A stretch of DNA of 64,000 nt from Albimonas marina. GTDB taxonomy: Bacteria > Pseudomonadota > Alphaproteobacteria > Rhodobacterales > Rhodobacteraceae. The notes beneath the pieces were generated by a model that saw nothing but the letters and a program-made list of their open reading frames with translations, was not told where the DNA came from and ran no database searches. The stretch spans positions 124,001 to 188,000 of the forward strand of contig NZ_JARHUC010000010.1 in NCBI RefSeq assembly GCF_029223255.1, read 5' to 3'. This document shows, in pieces, positions 1 through 8,053 of the stretch. Within the stretch, counting starts at the first letter, position 1; each line of letters begins with the position of its first letter. A program made the position numbers and the translations under genes.

Positions 1-321
1 CGCTGCGCGCTGCGCTTCATCCGCTGGCTGGAGAAGCGCAACGCCTCGCATCCGCACCAGTGGCGCTGCCGGATCGGCATCGCCTCGGGGCCGGTGGTGG
101 GCTGCGTGGTGGGGGTGCACAAGTACGTCTACGACGTGTTCGGGCCGCCGGTGAACCTGGCCGCGCGGCTGCAGGCGCAGGCCGAGCCGATGACGGTGGC
201 CGCCACCGCCGAGTTCGCCGCGGGCCTGGGCGACGCCTTCCAGTGGTCCGCCGGCGAGGTGCGCGACCTGCGCGGCTTCGGCGAGGTCGACATCCGCCGG
301 GTGGAGGCGCGCAGGGGCTGA
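1..321 (+). CDS. Class III adenylate/guanylate cyclase, C-terminal fragment
   Basis: The reading frame is open from the first base of the window and stops with TGA at 319-321, so only about the last 106 residues are seen. The fragment reads RIGIASGPVVGCVVG, then VYDVFGPPVNLAARLQ. This is the C-terminal half of the class III nucleotidyl cyclase catalytic fold, including the conserved G-x-x-VN-x-A-A-R-L block that contacts the purine and ribose. Such enzymes make cAMP or cGMP from ATP or GTP, usually downstream of a sensor domain, which would lie outside the window. Substrate specificity cannot be judged from this piece. A strong hairpin follows at 531-569. Confidence 0.85.
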   Translation, partial: RCALRFIRWLEKRNASHPHQWRCRIGIASGPVVGCVVGVHKYVYDVFGPPVNLAARLQAQAEPMTVAATAEFAAGLGDAFQWSAGEVRDLRGFGEVDIRRVEARRG

Positions 322-530
322 GGGGGCGGACCCGAGACGGGACCTGAAAGGGGGGGCCTGAGACGCGGTCTAGAGGCGGGGGGCGGCGCCCTCCGCCGTC
401 CCGAAGAGACGCGATCGCGACGACCGGACGGCGCCTCCGCGCCCGGCGGGGCGGGCCGCGGTCGGGGCGCGGCGCCGGATGCGGCGCGCGCGCCGGAGGT
501 CGGGGCGGGGGCCGTCCCCCCGCCCCGCGG

Positions 531-569
531 CCCGCGCTCCGGTCCCGCCCCAGCGGACCGGAGCGCGGG
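531..569 (+). terminator. Perfect 15-bp GC hairpin downstream of the cyclase gene
   Basis: CCCGCGCTCCGGTCC (531-545) pairs perfectly with GGACCGGAGCGCGGG (555-569) across a 9-nt loop. There is no U-tract, so it may act as a Rho-independent-like stop or as a 3'-end stabilising hairpin for the cyclase mRNA. Function is inferred from position. Confidence 0.45.
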
Positions 570-614
570 CGTCATGCCGCGGCGGGTCGCTACTTGCGGC
601 TCCGCGGGGACGCT

Positions 615-800
615 GGGCGGCGTCGACGGCGTCCGGCCTCCGTGGCGGGCCGCGTCGACGGCGCCCGGGTCCGGAGCGGGCGGTTTCGACGGCGTCCGGC
701 CAGCGGGGCCGTCGGCTTGGATGGCCTCGGGCCTGCGGGGCGGGCCGCCTGGATGGCTTCCGGTTCCGAGGGCGGGCGGCGTTGACCGGCCGGTCGGTCG
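615..800 (+). repeat. Degenerate ~32-bp tandem repeat, about six units
   Basis: Units start near 615, 647, 678, 706, 742 and 774 (mean spacing about 32 bp). Each begins GGGCGG/GGGCCG and is followed by a variant of CGTCGACGGCGTCCGG or CTTGGATGGCCTCGGG. The array lies just upstream of the quinone oxidoreductase promoter and reads through in the same frame as that gene, but the conserved protein begins only at 847. It is therefore most likely noncoding. The first three units resemble each other more than the last three. Confidence 0.6.
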
Positions 801-810
801 GACCTACTCC
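782..810 (+). promoter_or_regulatory. Candidate sigma-70 promoter of the quinone oxidoreductase gene
   Basis: TTGACC (782-787), a 17-nt spacer and TACTCC (805-810) lie 36 nt before the ATG. The -35 is near consensus; the -10 is GC-rich, as is common in this type of genome. Confidence 0.45.
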
Positions 811-846
811 TGCGGGCGACCCGTTCCCCAGCCCGGAGGTTTCCCG

Positions 847-1821
847 ATGACCCGCGCGATCGTGCTGCGCCGCCCCGGCGGCCCCGAGGCCCTGGCGATG
901 GAGGATCACGATCCCGGCCGCCCCGGGCCGGGAGAGCTGCGCGCCCGGATCACCGCGGCGGGCGTGAACTTCCACGACGTCTACGTGCGCTCGGGCCTCT
1001 ACTCGACCCTGCCGCTGCCCGGCGTGCCGGGGATCGAGGCGGCGGGCGTGGTCGAGGCGGTCGGCGAGGGGGTCGAGGGCATCTCCGTCGGCCAGCGCAT
1101 CGCCTGGGTGACGCGCGGCTACGGCGGCTACGCCGAGGCGGCGGTGATCCCCGCGGGCCTGGCGCTGAAGCTGCCCGACGGGGTGAGCGACGTGCAGGCG
1201 GCCTCGCTGACGCTGAAGGGGCTGACGGCGCGGATGCTGGTGAAGGACGTATGGACGCTGGAGGCGGGGCAGACCGCGCTGGTCCATGCCGGCGCGGGCG
1301 GCGTGGGGCAGATCCTGGTCGCCTGGTCCAAGGCCCTGGGGGCGGAGGTGATCGCGACCGTGGGCTCGCCCGCCAAGGCCGAGGTGGCGCGCGCCTGCGG
1401 GGCCGATCACGTGGTGCTCTACCGCGAGGAGGATTTCGTGGCGCGGGTGGCCGAGATCACCGGCGGGCGGGGCGTGGACGTGGCCTACGACTCGGTGGGC
1501 AAGGACACGTTCGAGGGCTCGCTCGACTGCCTGGCGCGGCTGGGGCGGCTGGTGAACTTCGGCCAGAGCTCGGGACCGGTGGCGCCGCTGGAGGTGTCGC
1601 GTCTGTTCAAGGGCTCGAACTCGCTGGCGCGCCCGTCGGTCTTCGCCTACCTGGCCGATCCCTGGCGGGCGGAGGCGATGGCCGCGGACCTCTTCGCGGC
1701 GATCGAGGCGGGGGTGGCGAAGACCCGGGTGGAGCGCGAGCTGCCGCTGGCCGAGGCCGCCGAGGCGCACCGCCTGCTGGAAAGCCGGACCCTGGCGGGC
1801 GCGGTGGTGCTGCGGCCCTGA
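847..1821 (+). CDS. NAD(P)H:quinone oxidoreductase, zinc-independent MDR family
   Basis: A 324-residue member of the medium-chain dehydrogenase/reductase superfamily, close to the QOR/crotonyl-CoA-reductase-like branch that reduces quinones with NADPH in the cytosol. The N-terminal GroES-like domain (about residues 1-115) is followed by a Rossmann domain with the dinucleotide motif AGAGGVG at about 146-152. The cysteines that bind structural zinc in alcohol dehydrogenases are absent, as expected for QOR. ATG at 847 is chosen because GGAGG lies at 835-839 and the conserved sequence begins MTRAIVLRR. A longer in-frame start at 574 would only add translated tandem repeat. The physiological substrate is not evident from context. 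Confidence 0.85.
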   Translation: MTRAIVLRRPGGPEALAMEDHDPGRPGPGELRARITAAGVNFHDVYVRSGLYSTLPLPGVPGIEAAGVVEAVGEGVEGISVGQRIAWVTRGYGGYAEAAVIPAGLALKLPDGVSDVQAASLTLKGLTARMLVKDVWTLEAGQTALVHAGAGGVGQILVAWSKALGAEVIATVGSPAKAEVARACGADHVVLYREEDFVARVAEITGGRGVDVAYDSVGKDTFEGSLDCLARLGRLVNFGQSSGPVAPLEVSRLFKGSNSLARPSVFAYLADPWRAEAMAADLFAAIEAGVAKTRVERELPLAEAAEAHRLLESRTLAGAVVLRP

Positions 1822-1900
1822 GCGGGGCGCGCGGCGGATTTTTCCTCGACGCCGCAGGGGCCTGAGGCGCGGGCGGCCCGTCGCCTGCGCCTTCGTCCCC

Positions 1901-1963
1901 CGGGACGCGGGCGCCCCGGCGCGTCCGCTGCGCGGCCGCGACCGCCCCGCCCGGCGTCCCCGT
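1901..1963 (+). repeat. 63-bp dispersed hairpin repeat, copy 1
   Basis: Matches 44876-44938 in 60 of 63 positions by direct comparison. The ends are self-complementary: GGGACGC then GGGCG at the left pair with CGCCC and GCGTCCC at the right, with a single bulged base (G here, T in the other copy). Both copies lie in noncoding DNA. Confidence 0.65.
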
Positions 1964-2023
1964 CCCGGCTCGCGCGGCGGCCGGAGGAGGGGTGCGGCGG
2001 CGGCCCTTCGCGCGACGCGGCCG

Positions 2024-2042
2024 AGCCCGCCCGCAGGGCGCC
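2024..2042 (+). repeat. 19-bp motif AGCCCGCCCGCAGGGCGCC, isolated copy
   Basis: The same 19 bases occur at 12692-12710 and, reverse-complemented, at 4331-4349. Those two copies lie just beyond the tail of palindromic elements C and A; this one has no palindrome next to it. Confidence 0.5.
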
Positions 2043-2151
2043 TCCTCTCCGCCGACCGCGCGGCCCGGCTGCGCCGGAGGCCGGCGAGCGCCGGCGGGAC
2101 GCGCCGCAGGCGCCCCGGAGACGTCGCGGAGACCTCGCGGGGACGGGCGGG

Positions 2152-2180
2152 CTTGACGGGAGGGGCGGGAGCGTCTAGAG
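2152..2180 (+). promoter_or_regulatory. Promoter of rpsB-tsf
   Basis: TTGACG (2152-2157), a 17-nt spacer and TAGAGG (2175-2180) form a well-spaced housekeeping promoter typical of strongly expressed Rhodobacterales genes. Transcription from about 2187 would give a leader of roughly 118 nt before rpsB. S2 autoregulates its own mRNA in other proteobacteria, but I cannot identify the binding structure here. Confidence 0.6.
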
Positions 2181-2304
2181 GCCCGCCATCCAAATCCGCA
2201 TGCGGGGTTCGGGCCGGCCGGGGAGACATCCCGTCCGGTCCTCCGGTTGGACCCTCCGGTCCTCACCCCCGCAGAGGCGCAAACCGGAAAGGAACGTGCG
2301 AACC

Positions 2305-3102
2305 ATGGCCCTGCCTGAGTTCTCCCTTCGTCAGCTGCTCGAGTGCGGCGTTCACTTCGGCCACCAGACCCACCGCTGGAACCCGAAGATGGGCGCCTAC
2401 ATCTATGGCGAGCGCAACGGCATCCACATCATGGACCTGACGCAGACCGTCCCGCTGCTGGACGCCGCTCTGCTGGCCATCCGCGACACCGTCGCCAAGG
2501 GCGGCCGCGTCCTGTTCGTGGGCACCAAGCGCCAGGCGGCCCAGCCGCTGGCCGAGGCCGCCGAGCGCTGCGCGCAGTACTACATGAACCACCGTTGGCT
2601 CGGCGGCACGCTGACCAACTGGAAGACCGTCTCGAACTCGATCGAGCGCCTGCGCAAGCTGGACGAGATCTTCGAGGCCGGCGCCGAGGGCTTCACCAAG
2701 CGCGAGCGTCTGTCGCTGGAGCGTGAGCGCAACAAGCTCAACGCCTCGCTGGGCGGCATCCGCGAGATGGGCGGCGTTCCCGACCTGATCTTCGTGATCG
2801 ACACCAACAAGGAAGACCTGGCCGTCGCCGAGGCGAACAAGCTGGGCATCCCGGTGGTCGCGATCCTCGACACCAACTCGGACCCGACCGGCATCGCCTA
2901 CCCGATCCCGGGCAACGACGACGCCTCGCGCGCCATCTCGCTCTACTGCGACCTGGCCTCGCGTGCGGCGCTGGACGGCATGGCCGCGGCCATGGGCGAG
3001 AGCGGCTTCGACATCGGCGAGATGGAGGACCTTCCCGAGGAGGAGTTCGCCGCCGAGGAAGGCGCCGCCGAGGCCCCGGCCGAGGAAGCCGCCCAGGGCT
3101 GA
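2305..3102 (+). CDS. rpsB: 30S ribosomal protein S2
   Basis: This 265-residue protein matches the S2 family from its start, [20 protein letters not shown]. The characteristic segments [35 protein letters not shown] and [19 protein letters not shown] all follow. S2 binds late to the 30S head-body junction and supports recruitment of S1 and mRNA. The C-terminus is an acidic, alanine-rich tail ([21 protein letters not shown]), a common extension in alphaproteobacteria. ATG at 2305 is supported by the conserved N-terminus and a GGAAAGGA-type site upstream. It is followed after 231 nt by tsf, the near-universal bacterial arrangement. Confidence 0.98.
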   Translation: MALPEFSLRQLLECGVHFGHQTHRWNPKMGAYIYGERNGIHIMDLTQTVPLLDAALLAIRDTVAKGGRVLFVGTKRQAAQPLAEAAERCAQYYMNHRWLGGTLTNWKTVSNSIERLRKLDEIFEAGAEGFTKRERLSLERERNKLNASLGGIREMGGVPDLIFVIDTNKEDLAVAEANKLGIPVVAILDTNSDPTGIAYPIPGNDDASRAISLYCDLASRAALDGMAAAMGESGFDIGEMEDLPEEEFAAEEGAAEAPAEEAAQG

Positions 3103-3128
3103 GGCCCGGGCGCGCAGTCCAGACCCTC

Positions 3129-3156
3129 GCGTCCCGCCCCTTCGGCGGCGGGACGC
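3129..3156 (+). terminator. Intercistronic hairpin between rpsB and tsf
   Basis: GCGTCCCGCC (3129-3138) pairs with GGCGGGACGC (3147-3156) across an 8-nt loop. No U-tract follows, so it is more likely a partial attenuator or processing signal that sets the S2:EF-Ts ratio than a full terminator. Confidence 0.45.
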
Positions 3157-3333
3157 GCCCCCCCCGCGACGGCGGGGGCGTGCGAATGACGGAACCATGA
3201 CGCCCGCGCCGCTTGACGAGCGGGGCGCGGGCGTGGACCCAAGCCCCCGGAACCCCCGGGGCCGCCGCGCGGGATTCGCGCGAGGCCCCTCCGGCCCCCT
3301 CCGGGCGGCGCACGACGGACCAGGAGAGAGACG

Positions 3334-4230
3334 ATGGCGATCACCGCTGCGATGGTGAAGGAGCTCCGCGACACGACGGGCGCGGGCATGATGGACGCGA
3401 AGAAGGCCCTCGTCGAGAACGACGGGAACATGGAGGCCGCGGTCGACTGGCTGCGCACCAAGGGCCTGGCCAAGGCCGCGAAGAAGTCGGGCCGCACCGC
3501 CGCCGAGGGCCTGGTGGCCGTCGCCGCCGGCGAGGGCGTGGGCGTCGCCGTCGAGGTGAACGCCGAGACCGACTTCGTGGCGCGCAACGCCGAGTTCCAG
3601 GAGATGGTCTCCAAGATCGCGCAGGCCGCCCTGGGCGCCTCCGATCTCGAGGGCCTGCTGAACGCCGACCTGGGCGGCAAGACCGTCGCCGCGACCGTGA
3701 CCGACAAGATCGCCACCATCGGCGAGAACATGTCGGTGCGCCGCATGGCGCGCCTGGAGGGCGACGTGGTCGCCTCCTACGTCCACAACGCCGCCGCGCC
3801 CTCGATGGGCAAGATCGGCGTGCTGGTCGCGCTGACCGGCTCGGACAAGGCCGCGATGGAGGCGATCGGCAAGCAGGTGGCGATGCACGTCGCCGCGACC
3901 AACCCGGCCTCGCTGTCCGAGGCCGACCTGGATCCCGCGCTGGTCGAGCGCGAGAAGGCCGTGCTGACCGAGCAGGCCCGCGAGTCCGGCAAGCCCGACG
4001 CGGTCATCGAGAAGATGATCGTCGGCCGCCTGAACAAGTACTTCCAGGAGGTCTGCCTGCTGAAGCAGTCCTTCGTGATCAACCCCGACCTGACCGTCGA
4101 GAAGGCGGTCGCCGAGGCCGGCGCCGACATCAAGGTCGTGGGCTTCGCCCGCGTCGAGGTCGGCGAGGGCATCGAGAAGGAAGAAGAAGACTTCGCCGCC
4201 GAGGTCGCCAAGGCCGCTTCGGGCGCCTGA
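3334..4230 (+). CDS. tsf: Elongation factor Ts
   Basis: A 298-residue EF-Ts, the guanine-nucleotide exchange factor that regenerates EF-Tu-GTP during translation. The N-terminal UBA-like domain carries the signature [19 protein letters not shown] (about residues 9-27). The core follows with [12 protein letters not shown] and the dimerisation region with [19 protein letters not shown]. Length is typical of the family. GGAGAGAGAC immediately precedes the ATG at 3334. A perfect intrinsic terminator (4263-4296) ends the unit. Confidence 0.98.
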   Translation: MAITAAMVKELRDTTGAGMMDAKKALVENDGNMEAAVDWLRTKGLAKAAKKSGRTAAEGLVAVAAGEGVGVAVEVNAETDFVARNAEFQEMVSKIAQAALGASDLEGLLNADLGGKTVAATVTDKIATIGENMSVRRMARLEGDVVASYVHNAAAPSMGKIGVLVALTGSDKAAMEAIGKQVAMHVAATNPASLSEADLDPALVEREKAVLTEQARESGKPDAVIEKMIVGRLNKYFQEVCLLKQSFVINPDLTVEKAVAEAGADIKVVGFARVEVGEGIEKEEEDFAAEVAKAASGA

Positions 4231-4262
4231 TCGCCTTCCTCCCGCTTCGGGACCTGAGATCG

Positions 4263-4296
4263 AACCGCCCCGCGCTCGCGCGGGGCGGTTTCCGTT
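4263..4296 (+). terminator. Intrinsic terminator after tsf
   Basis: AACCGCCCCGCG (4263-4274) and CGCGGGGCGGTT (4279-4290) form a perfect 12-bp stem with a CTCG tetraloop, followed by TCCGTT. It would end the rpsB-tsf transcript. Confidence 0.75.
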
Positions 4297-4330
4297 CGGG
4301 GCGAGGGGATCGGAAAGGGATCGGAGAGGG

Positions 4331-4349
4331 GGCGCCCTGCGGGCGGGCT
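4331..4349 (-). repeat. 19-bp motif AGCCCGCCCGCAGGGCGCC, reverse copy next to palindrome A
   Basis: Reverse complement of 2024-2042 and 12692-12710. It lies about 60 bp outside the tail of palindromic element A, the same relative place as the copy beside element C. It may therefore belong to a longer form of the element. Confidence 0.5.
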
Positions 4350-4400
4350 TGGGCCCCTGTCGGAGGGCGCGCCTGGGGGGCGTGCGCCGGAGCCTCCGGC

Positions 4401-4594
4401 GGGCTCCTGACTCACCCAAGAACAGGGCCCGCGCCTGTCCTCCGGAGCCGTCTCTCGCTGATGGATGCCTGAGCGACTCGGCCCGCGGGGTCAAGGACAA
4501 GCCCTCCTTCGGAGGGTCGCTACGCGATCCTTGACCCCGCGGGCCGAGTCGCTCTTTACGGCATCCGCGAGAGACGGCTCCGGAGAACAGGCGC
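4401..4594 (-). repeat. Palindromic intergenic element, copy A (inverted orientation)
   Basis: The 164-bp core (4431-4594) is an imperfect palindrome with arms of about 67 nt: GCGCCTGT...GGGGTCAAGGA pairs with TCCTTGACCCC...ACAGGCGC. The tip carries its own hairpin, CCCTCC-TTC-GGAGGG. The directional tail (GGGTGAGT reading outward) lies at the low-coordinate end here. The arm containing GTAAAGA lies at the high-coordinate end. Both features show that this copy is inverted relative to copies B, C and D. It lies between the tsf terminator and the gene at 4760 and contains no ORF with protein-like features. Confidence 0.85.
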
Positions 4595-4759
4595 TTTGCG
4601 AGGGCCGCAGGGCGCGCGCCGGGGCGCGAGGTCTGTGGGCGGGGCGATGCGGGGCCGGGGCCGCCGAGGGGGGCATCGTCCGGAGCTTCGGTCTTCGTTG
4701 ACAGCGGCGGGGTTCGGGACCTCTTGTGGTCGCCCCTGCCGCAACGGAAATCCCGCGCC

Positions 4760-5467
4760 ATGACCGCCGTTCAGCCCGCCGTCCTCTTCGGTCCCGTCGC
4801 CGTCCGCATCCTGCTGGGCGAGGTGGCGGCGCGGTTCCGGAACGAGACCGGGGAGGCGGTGGAGCTGCGGCTGGATCTCAATCCCGCGGTGGCGGAGCGG
4901 ATCCGCGGGGGCGAGGCCTACGACCTAGGGATCACCAACCCCGAGCACGCGGCCCCGCTGTTCGCCGACGGGCTCGCCGCGCCCGAAAGCCACCGGCCGC
5001 TGGGCGCGGCGCCGCTGGCGGTGGCGCGGAGGTCGGGGACGGGCGGCGAAGTCGCGCGGGAGGCCGCGGCGCTCGCGGACCTGCTTCGGGGCGCGGCCTC
5101 GGTCGGCTACACGGCGCCGGGGACCAGCGGGAAGACCTTCCTCGCGGCGCTGGCGCGGCTGGGGATGGAGGGCGCCTCCGATCCCCGCTTCCGGCCGATG
5201 GGCGGGGGAGAGCCCGCGGCCGCGACGGCGGCCGGCGAGACCGAGCTCGCCGTCGCGCCGCTGACCACCGTGCTCTCCTATCCCGGGCTGGAGCTGGCGG
5301 GCGTGTTCCCCGAGGCGGTGGTCCCCGCGATCCGCATGTCGATGTTCCTCGCGCCCGGCGCGGCCGACGCGCGGCCCGCGGCGGCGCGGCTGCAGGATTT
5401 CCTGGCCGATCCTGCGCTCGACCCCTGGCTGGAGGCGCGCGGCCTGCATCGCTTCGCCCTCGACTGA
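4760..5467 (+). CDS. Periplasmic-binding-fold (molybdate-type) substrate-binding protein without signal peptide
   Basis: The 235-residue protein resembles the molybdate/tungstate-type solute-binding family (SBP_bac_11, ModA-like). It has an N-terminal strand VLFGPVAVRILLGEVAARF, a YDLGITNPEHAAPLFADG segment and a mid-protein SVGYTAPGTSGKTFL ligand-loop region. The mature-like sequence starts directly after MTAVQPA, so there is no Sec or Tat signal and no lipobox. It would stay in the cytoplasm, or act as a binding domain rather than as an importer partner. No permease or ATPase lies nearby. Start chosen at ATG 4760; an upstream in-frame ATG at 4724 adds only 12 unconserved residues. The ligand is unknown. 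Confidence 0.6.
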   Translation: MTAVQPAVLFGPVAVRILLGEVAARFRNETGEAVELRLDLNPAVAERIRGGEAYDLGITNPEHAAPLFADGLAAPESHRPLGAAPLAVARRSGTGGEVAREAAALADLLRGAASVGYTAPGTSGKTFLAALARLGMEGASDPRFRPMGGGEPAAATAAGETELAVAPLTTVLSYPGLELAGVFPEAVVPAIRMSMFLAPGAADARPAAARLQDFLADPALDPWLEARGLHRFALD

Positions 5468-5579
5468 GCCGCCGGGCCTCGCGACGCGGCCCGGCGCCCG
5501 GCCTTCGCGGCATCGCGAGGCCCGATCCATCACCGATCATTCACGTGACATCGGGTCTGCGCGCGCTACTGTCGCCCGC

Positions 5580-6011
5580 ATGATCAGGATCGCACTCCCC
5601 CTCCTCGCCGCCTGCGCGGCTCTCGCCCTCTCCGCCTGCGCCCAGCCGGAGCCGCTCAAGGCCCAGTCGGGCGGCGGGGCCCCGCAGGTGAACCGCCACG
5701 CCAACGGCTCCTACACCGTTCGCTACGACAACGGCTGCATCGTCACCTACAATGAGAGCGGCCGCCGCTCCGGCTCCCAGGCCTGCCGGCCGGGCCAGGT
5801 GGAGCGGGCGGACGCCGCCGTGCAGGACGACGCGACCACCCGCGGCGGCGGCGGGCTGACGGTACAGCGGCTCGACAACGGCTCGGCCACCGTGCGCTTC
5901 AACGACGGCTGCGTGGTGACCTACAACAAGGACGGCCGCCGCTCCGGCTCGCGCGGCTGCGTGCCCAAGCAGGTGGCCCGCGCCGACAAGGCGATGCAGA
6001 AGCGCGGCTGA
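5580..6011 (+). CDS. Small lipoprotein with an internally duplicated YTVRYDNGC domain
   Basis: A 143-residue predicted lipoprotein. A hydrophobic signal (residues 3-19) ends in the lipobox L17-S-A-C20, so Cys20 would be lipidated and the protein anchored in the envelope. The rest is two copies of a ~41-residue unit (42-82 and 100-140). Each has the pattern NGS-x-TVR-x-x-x-GC-x-VTYN-x-x-GRRSGS, then C, then a short helix ending in RAD-x-A-x-Q. Each unit has two cysteines (53/69 and 111/127), suggesting one disulfide per repeat in the periplasm. I do not recognise the family. It lies 112 nt after the binding protein and may be co-transcribed with it. Confidence 0.7.
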   Translation: MIRIALPLLAACAALALSACAQPEPLKAQSGGGAPQVNRHANGSYTVRYDNGCIVTYNESGRRSGSQACRPGQVERADAAVQDDATTRGGGGLTVQRLDNGSATVRFNDGCVVTYNKDGRRSGSRGCVPKQVARADKAMQKRG

Positions 6012-6120
6012 CGCCCCGCAGGCGCCCCCGAGGCCGGGGGCGCCCCTTCCCTCTCCCCTGCCCGACAGGCGCCTCCGCCCGCCGGCCTGCGCCAGGCGCG
6101 CCGCCTGCCAGGGGCGCGAA

Positions 6121-6318
6121 GCGCCTGTTTCCCGGAGCCGTCCGTCGCTGATGCCGATCGGAGCCGCGCGGGGAGCGGGGTCAAGGATCGCGGAACGCGA
6201 CCGGCGAAGCCGGCTCGTCCTTGACCCCGCGCCCCGCGGGGCTCAGGCATCTGAAGCGACGGACGGCTGCGGGAAGCGGGCGCGGCCCTGTTTCCGGGTG
6301 AGCTCCCGAAGCGACCTT
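6121..6318 (+). repeat. Palindromic intergenic element, copy B
   Basis: Core 6121-6283 plus tail to about 6318. The outer arm CGTCCGTCGC pairs with GCGACGGACG. The inner arm GGGGTCAAGGA pairs with TCCTTGACCCC. The tip hairpin is CCGGC-GAA-GCCGG. The tail reads CCTGTTTCCGGGTGAG. The arm and tip sequences differ from copy A at both strands of the stem, so pairing is kept. It lies between the lipoprotein gene and pyrH. Confidence 0.85.
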
Positions 6319-6559
6319 CCGGCGCCCCCGCGGGGGCGCCCGCGCGCAGCGCGCACGCCGAGAGAGCCCCGCCTCGCGAGGCCCCCCCTCGCGCCCCGCG
6401 CGCCGTCCTCGGGGCGCCGACGGGACGGGCGCCGCCCGCGGCATCCGCCGCCGCGGCGGGCGCCGGCGCCGCGGGGGCGTCGCGCCGCACTTGCGACGCT
6501 TGCGCCCCGGGCCCCCTTCCGACACATTGCGCGCGCCCGCCGACAGGAGACTCCCGCGC

Positions 6560-7300
6560 ATGACCGAGGCCGCTCAACCGCCCGCCCCGCTTCTCTATCC
6601 GCGCGTGCTGCTCAAGATATCCGGCGAGGCCCTGATGGGGGACACGAGCTTCGGGCTCCACCCCCCCACCGTCGCCCGCATCGCCGCCGAGGTGAAGCGC
6701 GTCCACGACATCGGCGTCGAGCTGTGCCTGGTGATCGGCGGCGGCAACATCTTCCGCGGGCTGCAGGGCTCGGCGCAGGGGATGGAGCGGGCCTCGGCCG
6801 ACTACATGGGCATGCTCGCGACCGTGATGAACGCGCTGGGCATGCAGTCCGCGCTCGAGGAGCTCGGCGTGCAGACCCGGGTGGTCTCGGCTATCCCGAT
6901 GGACCAGATCTGCGAGCCCTACATCCGTAGGCGGGCCATCCGGCACCTGGAAAAGGGCCGCGTGGTGATCTTCGCCGCCGGCACCGGCAACCCGTATTTC
7001 ACCACCGACACCGCCGCGACCCTTCGCGCGATGGAGATGAACTGCGGCGCGATCATGAAAGGCACCCAGGTCGACGGCGTCTACACCGCCGACCCCAAGA
7101 CGAACCCGGACGCCAAGCGCTACGACCGGGTGAGCTACGACGAGGTGCTGATCAAGAATCTCAAGGTGATGGACGCCTCCGCCATCGCGCTGGCCCGCGA
7201 CAACAACCTGCCGCTGATCGTCTTCTCGCTGCACCAGTCGGGCGGATTCGCGGAGGTCTTGAGCGGTCGCGGAAAATTCACCATTGTCGAGCAGTCATGA
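6560..7300 (+). CDS. pyrH: UMP kinase
   Basis: A 246-residue bacterial UMP kinase of the amino-acid-kinase fold, phosphorylating UMP to UDP with ATP in de novo pyrimidine synthesis. It works as a cytosolic hexamer, normally activated by GTP and inhibited by UTP. Diagnostic segments are [53 protein letters not shown] and [18 protein letters not shown] 6560 is preceded by AGGAGA (6545-6550). It is the first gene of a six-gene cluster and is followed by frr after 39 nt. In relatives it usually lies close to tsf; here about 2.3 kb containing two palindromes and two unrelated genes intervenes. Confidence 0.97.
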   Translation: MTEAAQPPAPLLYPRVLLKISGEALMGDTSFGLHPPTVARIAAEVKRVHDIGVELCLVIGGGNIFRGLQGSAQGMERASADYMGMLATVMNALGMQSALEELGVQTRVVSAIPMDQICEPYIRRRAIRHLEKGRVVIFAAGTGNPYFTTDTAATLRAMEMNCGAIMKGTQVDGVYTADPKTNPDAKRYDRVSYDEVLIKNLKVMDASAIALARDNNLPLIVFSLHQSGGFAEVLSGRGKFTIVEQS

Positions 7301-7339
7301 CGCGGGGACGCTCAACCCCGCGCGCCGAGGAGACCCTCT

Positions 7340-7903
7340 ATGAGCGATGAGATCGAGATCGACACCGACGACATCGAGCGTCGGATGGACGGCGCCCTCG
7401 CCTCTCTGCGCCAGGAATTCGCCTCGCTGCGCACCGGGCGCGCGACGGCCTCGATGCTGGATCCGGTGATGGTCGACGCCTACGGCGTGGACACGCCGCT
7501 GAACCAGGTCGGCACGATCAACGTGCCCGAGCCGCGGATGATCACGCTGGCGATCTGGGACAAGCAGATGGTCGGCAAGGTCGAGAAGGCGATCCGCTCG
7601 TCGGGCCTGGGCCTGAACCCGGTGGTCGACGGCACCCTGATCCGCCTGCCGATCCCCGAGCTGAACGAGGAGCGGCGGCGCGAGCTGGCGAAGGTCGCCG
7701 GCCAGTACGCCGAATCCGCCAAGGTCGCCGTGCGCAACGTGCGCCGCGACGGCATGGACACCGTGAAGAAGGCGCAGAAGGACGGGCTGAGCGAGGACGA
7801 CGCCAAGTTCTACTCGGACGAGATCCAGGCGCTGACCGACGCGGCGATCAAGAAGATCGACGCGGCGCTGGAGCACAAGCAGGAAGAGATCATGCAGGTC
7901 TGA
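7340..7903 (+). CDS. frr: Ribosome recycling factor
   Basis: A 187-residue RRF, the tRNA-mimicking three-helix-bundle protein that splits post-termination ribosomes together with EF-G. The sequence is typical: [20 protein letters not shown], then the domain II region [17 protein letters not shown], and [15 protein letters not shown] near the middle. Length matches the family. Immediately downstream of pyrH, as in most bacteria. Confidence 0.97.
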   Translation: MSDEIEIDTDDIERRMDGALASLRQEFASLRTGRATASMLDPVMVDAYGVDTPLNQVGTINVPEPRMITLAIWDKQMVGKVEKAIRSSGLGLNPVVDGTLIRLPIPELNEERRRELAKVAGQYAESAKVAVRNVRRDGMDTVKKAQKDGLSEDDAKFYSDEIQALTDAAIKKIDAALEHKQEEIMQV

Positions 7904-8053
7904 GCGGACGCGCGTCCGCGCGGCGCCCGGCGCCGTCCGACGGCCGCGAACGCGCCTCCGAACCGCCCAGACGCAGGGCGAGTCACGAGGGGATCACGGC
8001 TGGATCGGCAATGAACACGGGCGCGGACGGATCCGCGTCTTCGGGAGCAGCGA

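Larger units (their letters stand above)
1822..2151. other. Intergenic region with two short dispersed repeats
   Basis: No supported gene. It contains one copy of a 63-bp repeat (1901-1963) and one copy of the 19-bp motif AGCCCGCCCGCAGGGCGCC (2024-2042), both described separately. Long ORFs across it on either strand lack recognisable protein features and are composition artefacts. Confidence 0.6.

Noticed and set aside
574-846. N-terminal extension of the quinone oxidoreductase from ATG 574
   Set aside because: It translates only the tandem repeat and promoter region; the family N-terminus and a GGAGG site point to 847.
370-2229. 619-codon minus-strand ORF across the quinone oxidoreductase gene
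   Set aside because: Opposite-strand shadow of a GC-rich gene: Arg/Ala/Pro/Gly-rich, no domain, and the plus strand carries a clear MDR protein.
3213-3241. TTGACG before tsf as a promoter
   Set aside because: The -10 position reads GACCCA at 17-nt spacing; too weak to call.
2263-4761. 832-codon minus-strand ORF over rpsB and tsf
   Set aside because: Antisense of two certain translation genes; composition typical of shadow frames.
8011-8053. Earlier start for a fusion of uppS and cdsA region (556-codon ORF from 8011)
   Set aside because: This frame is a shadow of uppS until 8854, where cdsA begins; no chimeric protein features.
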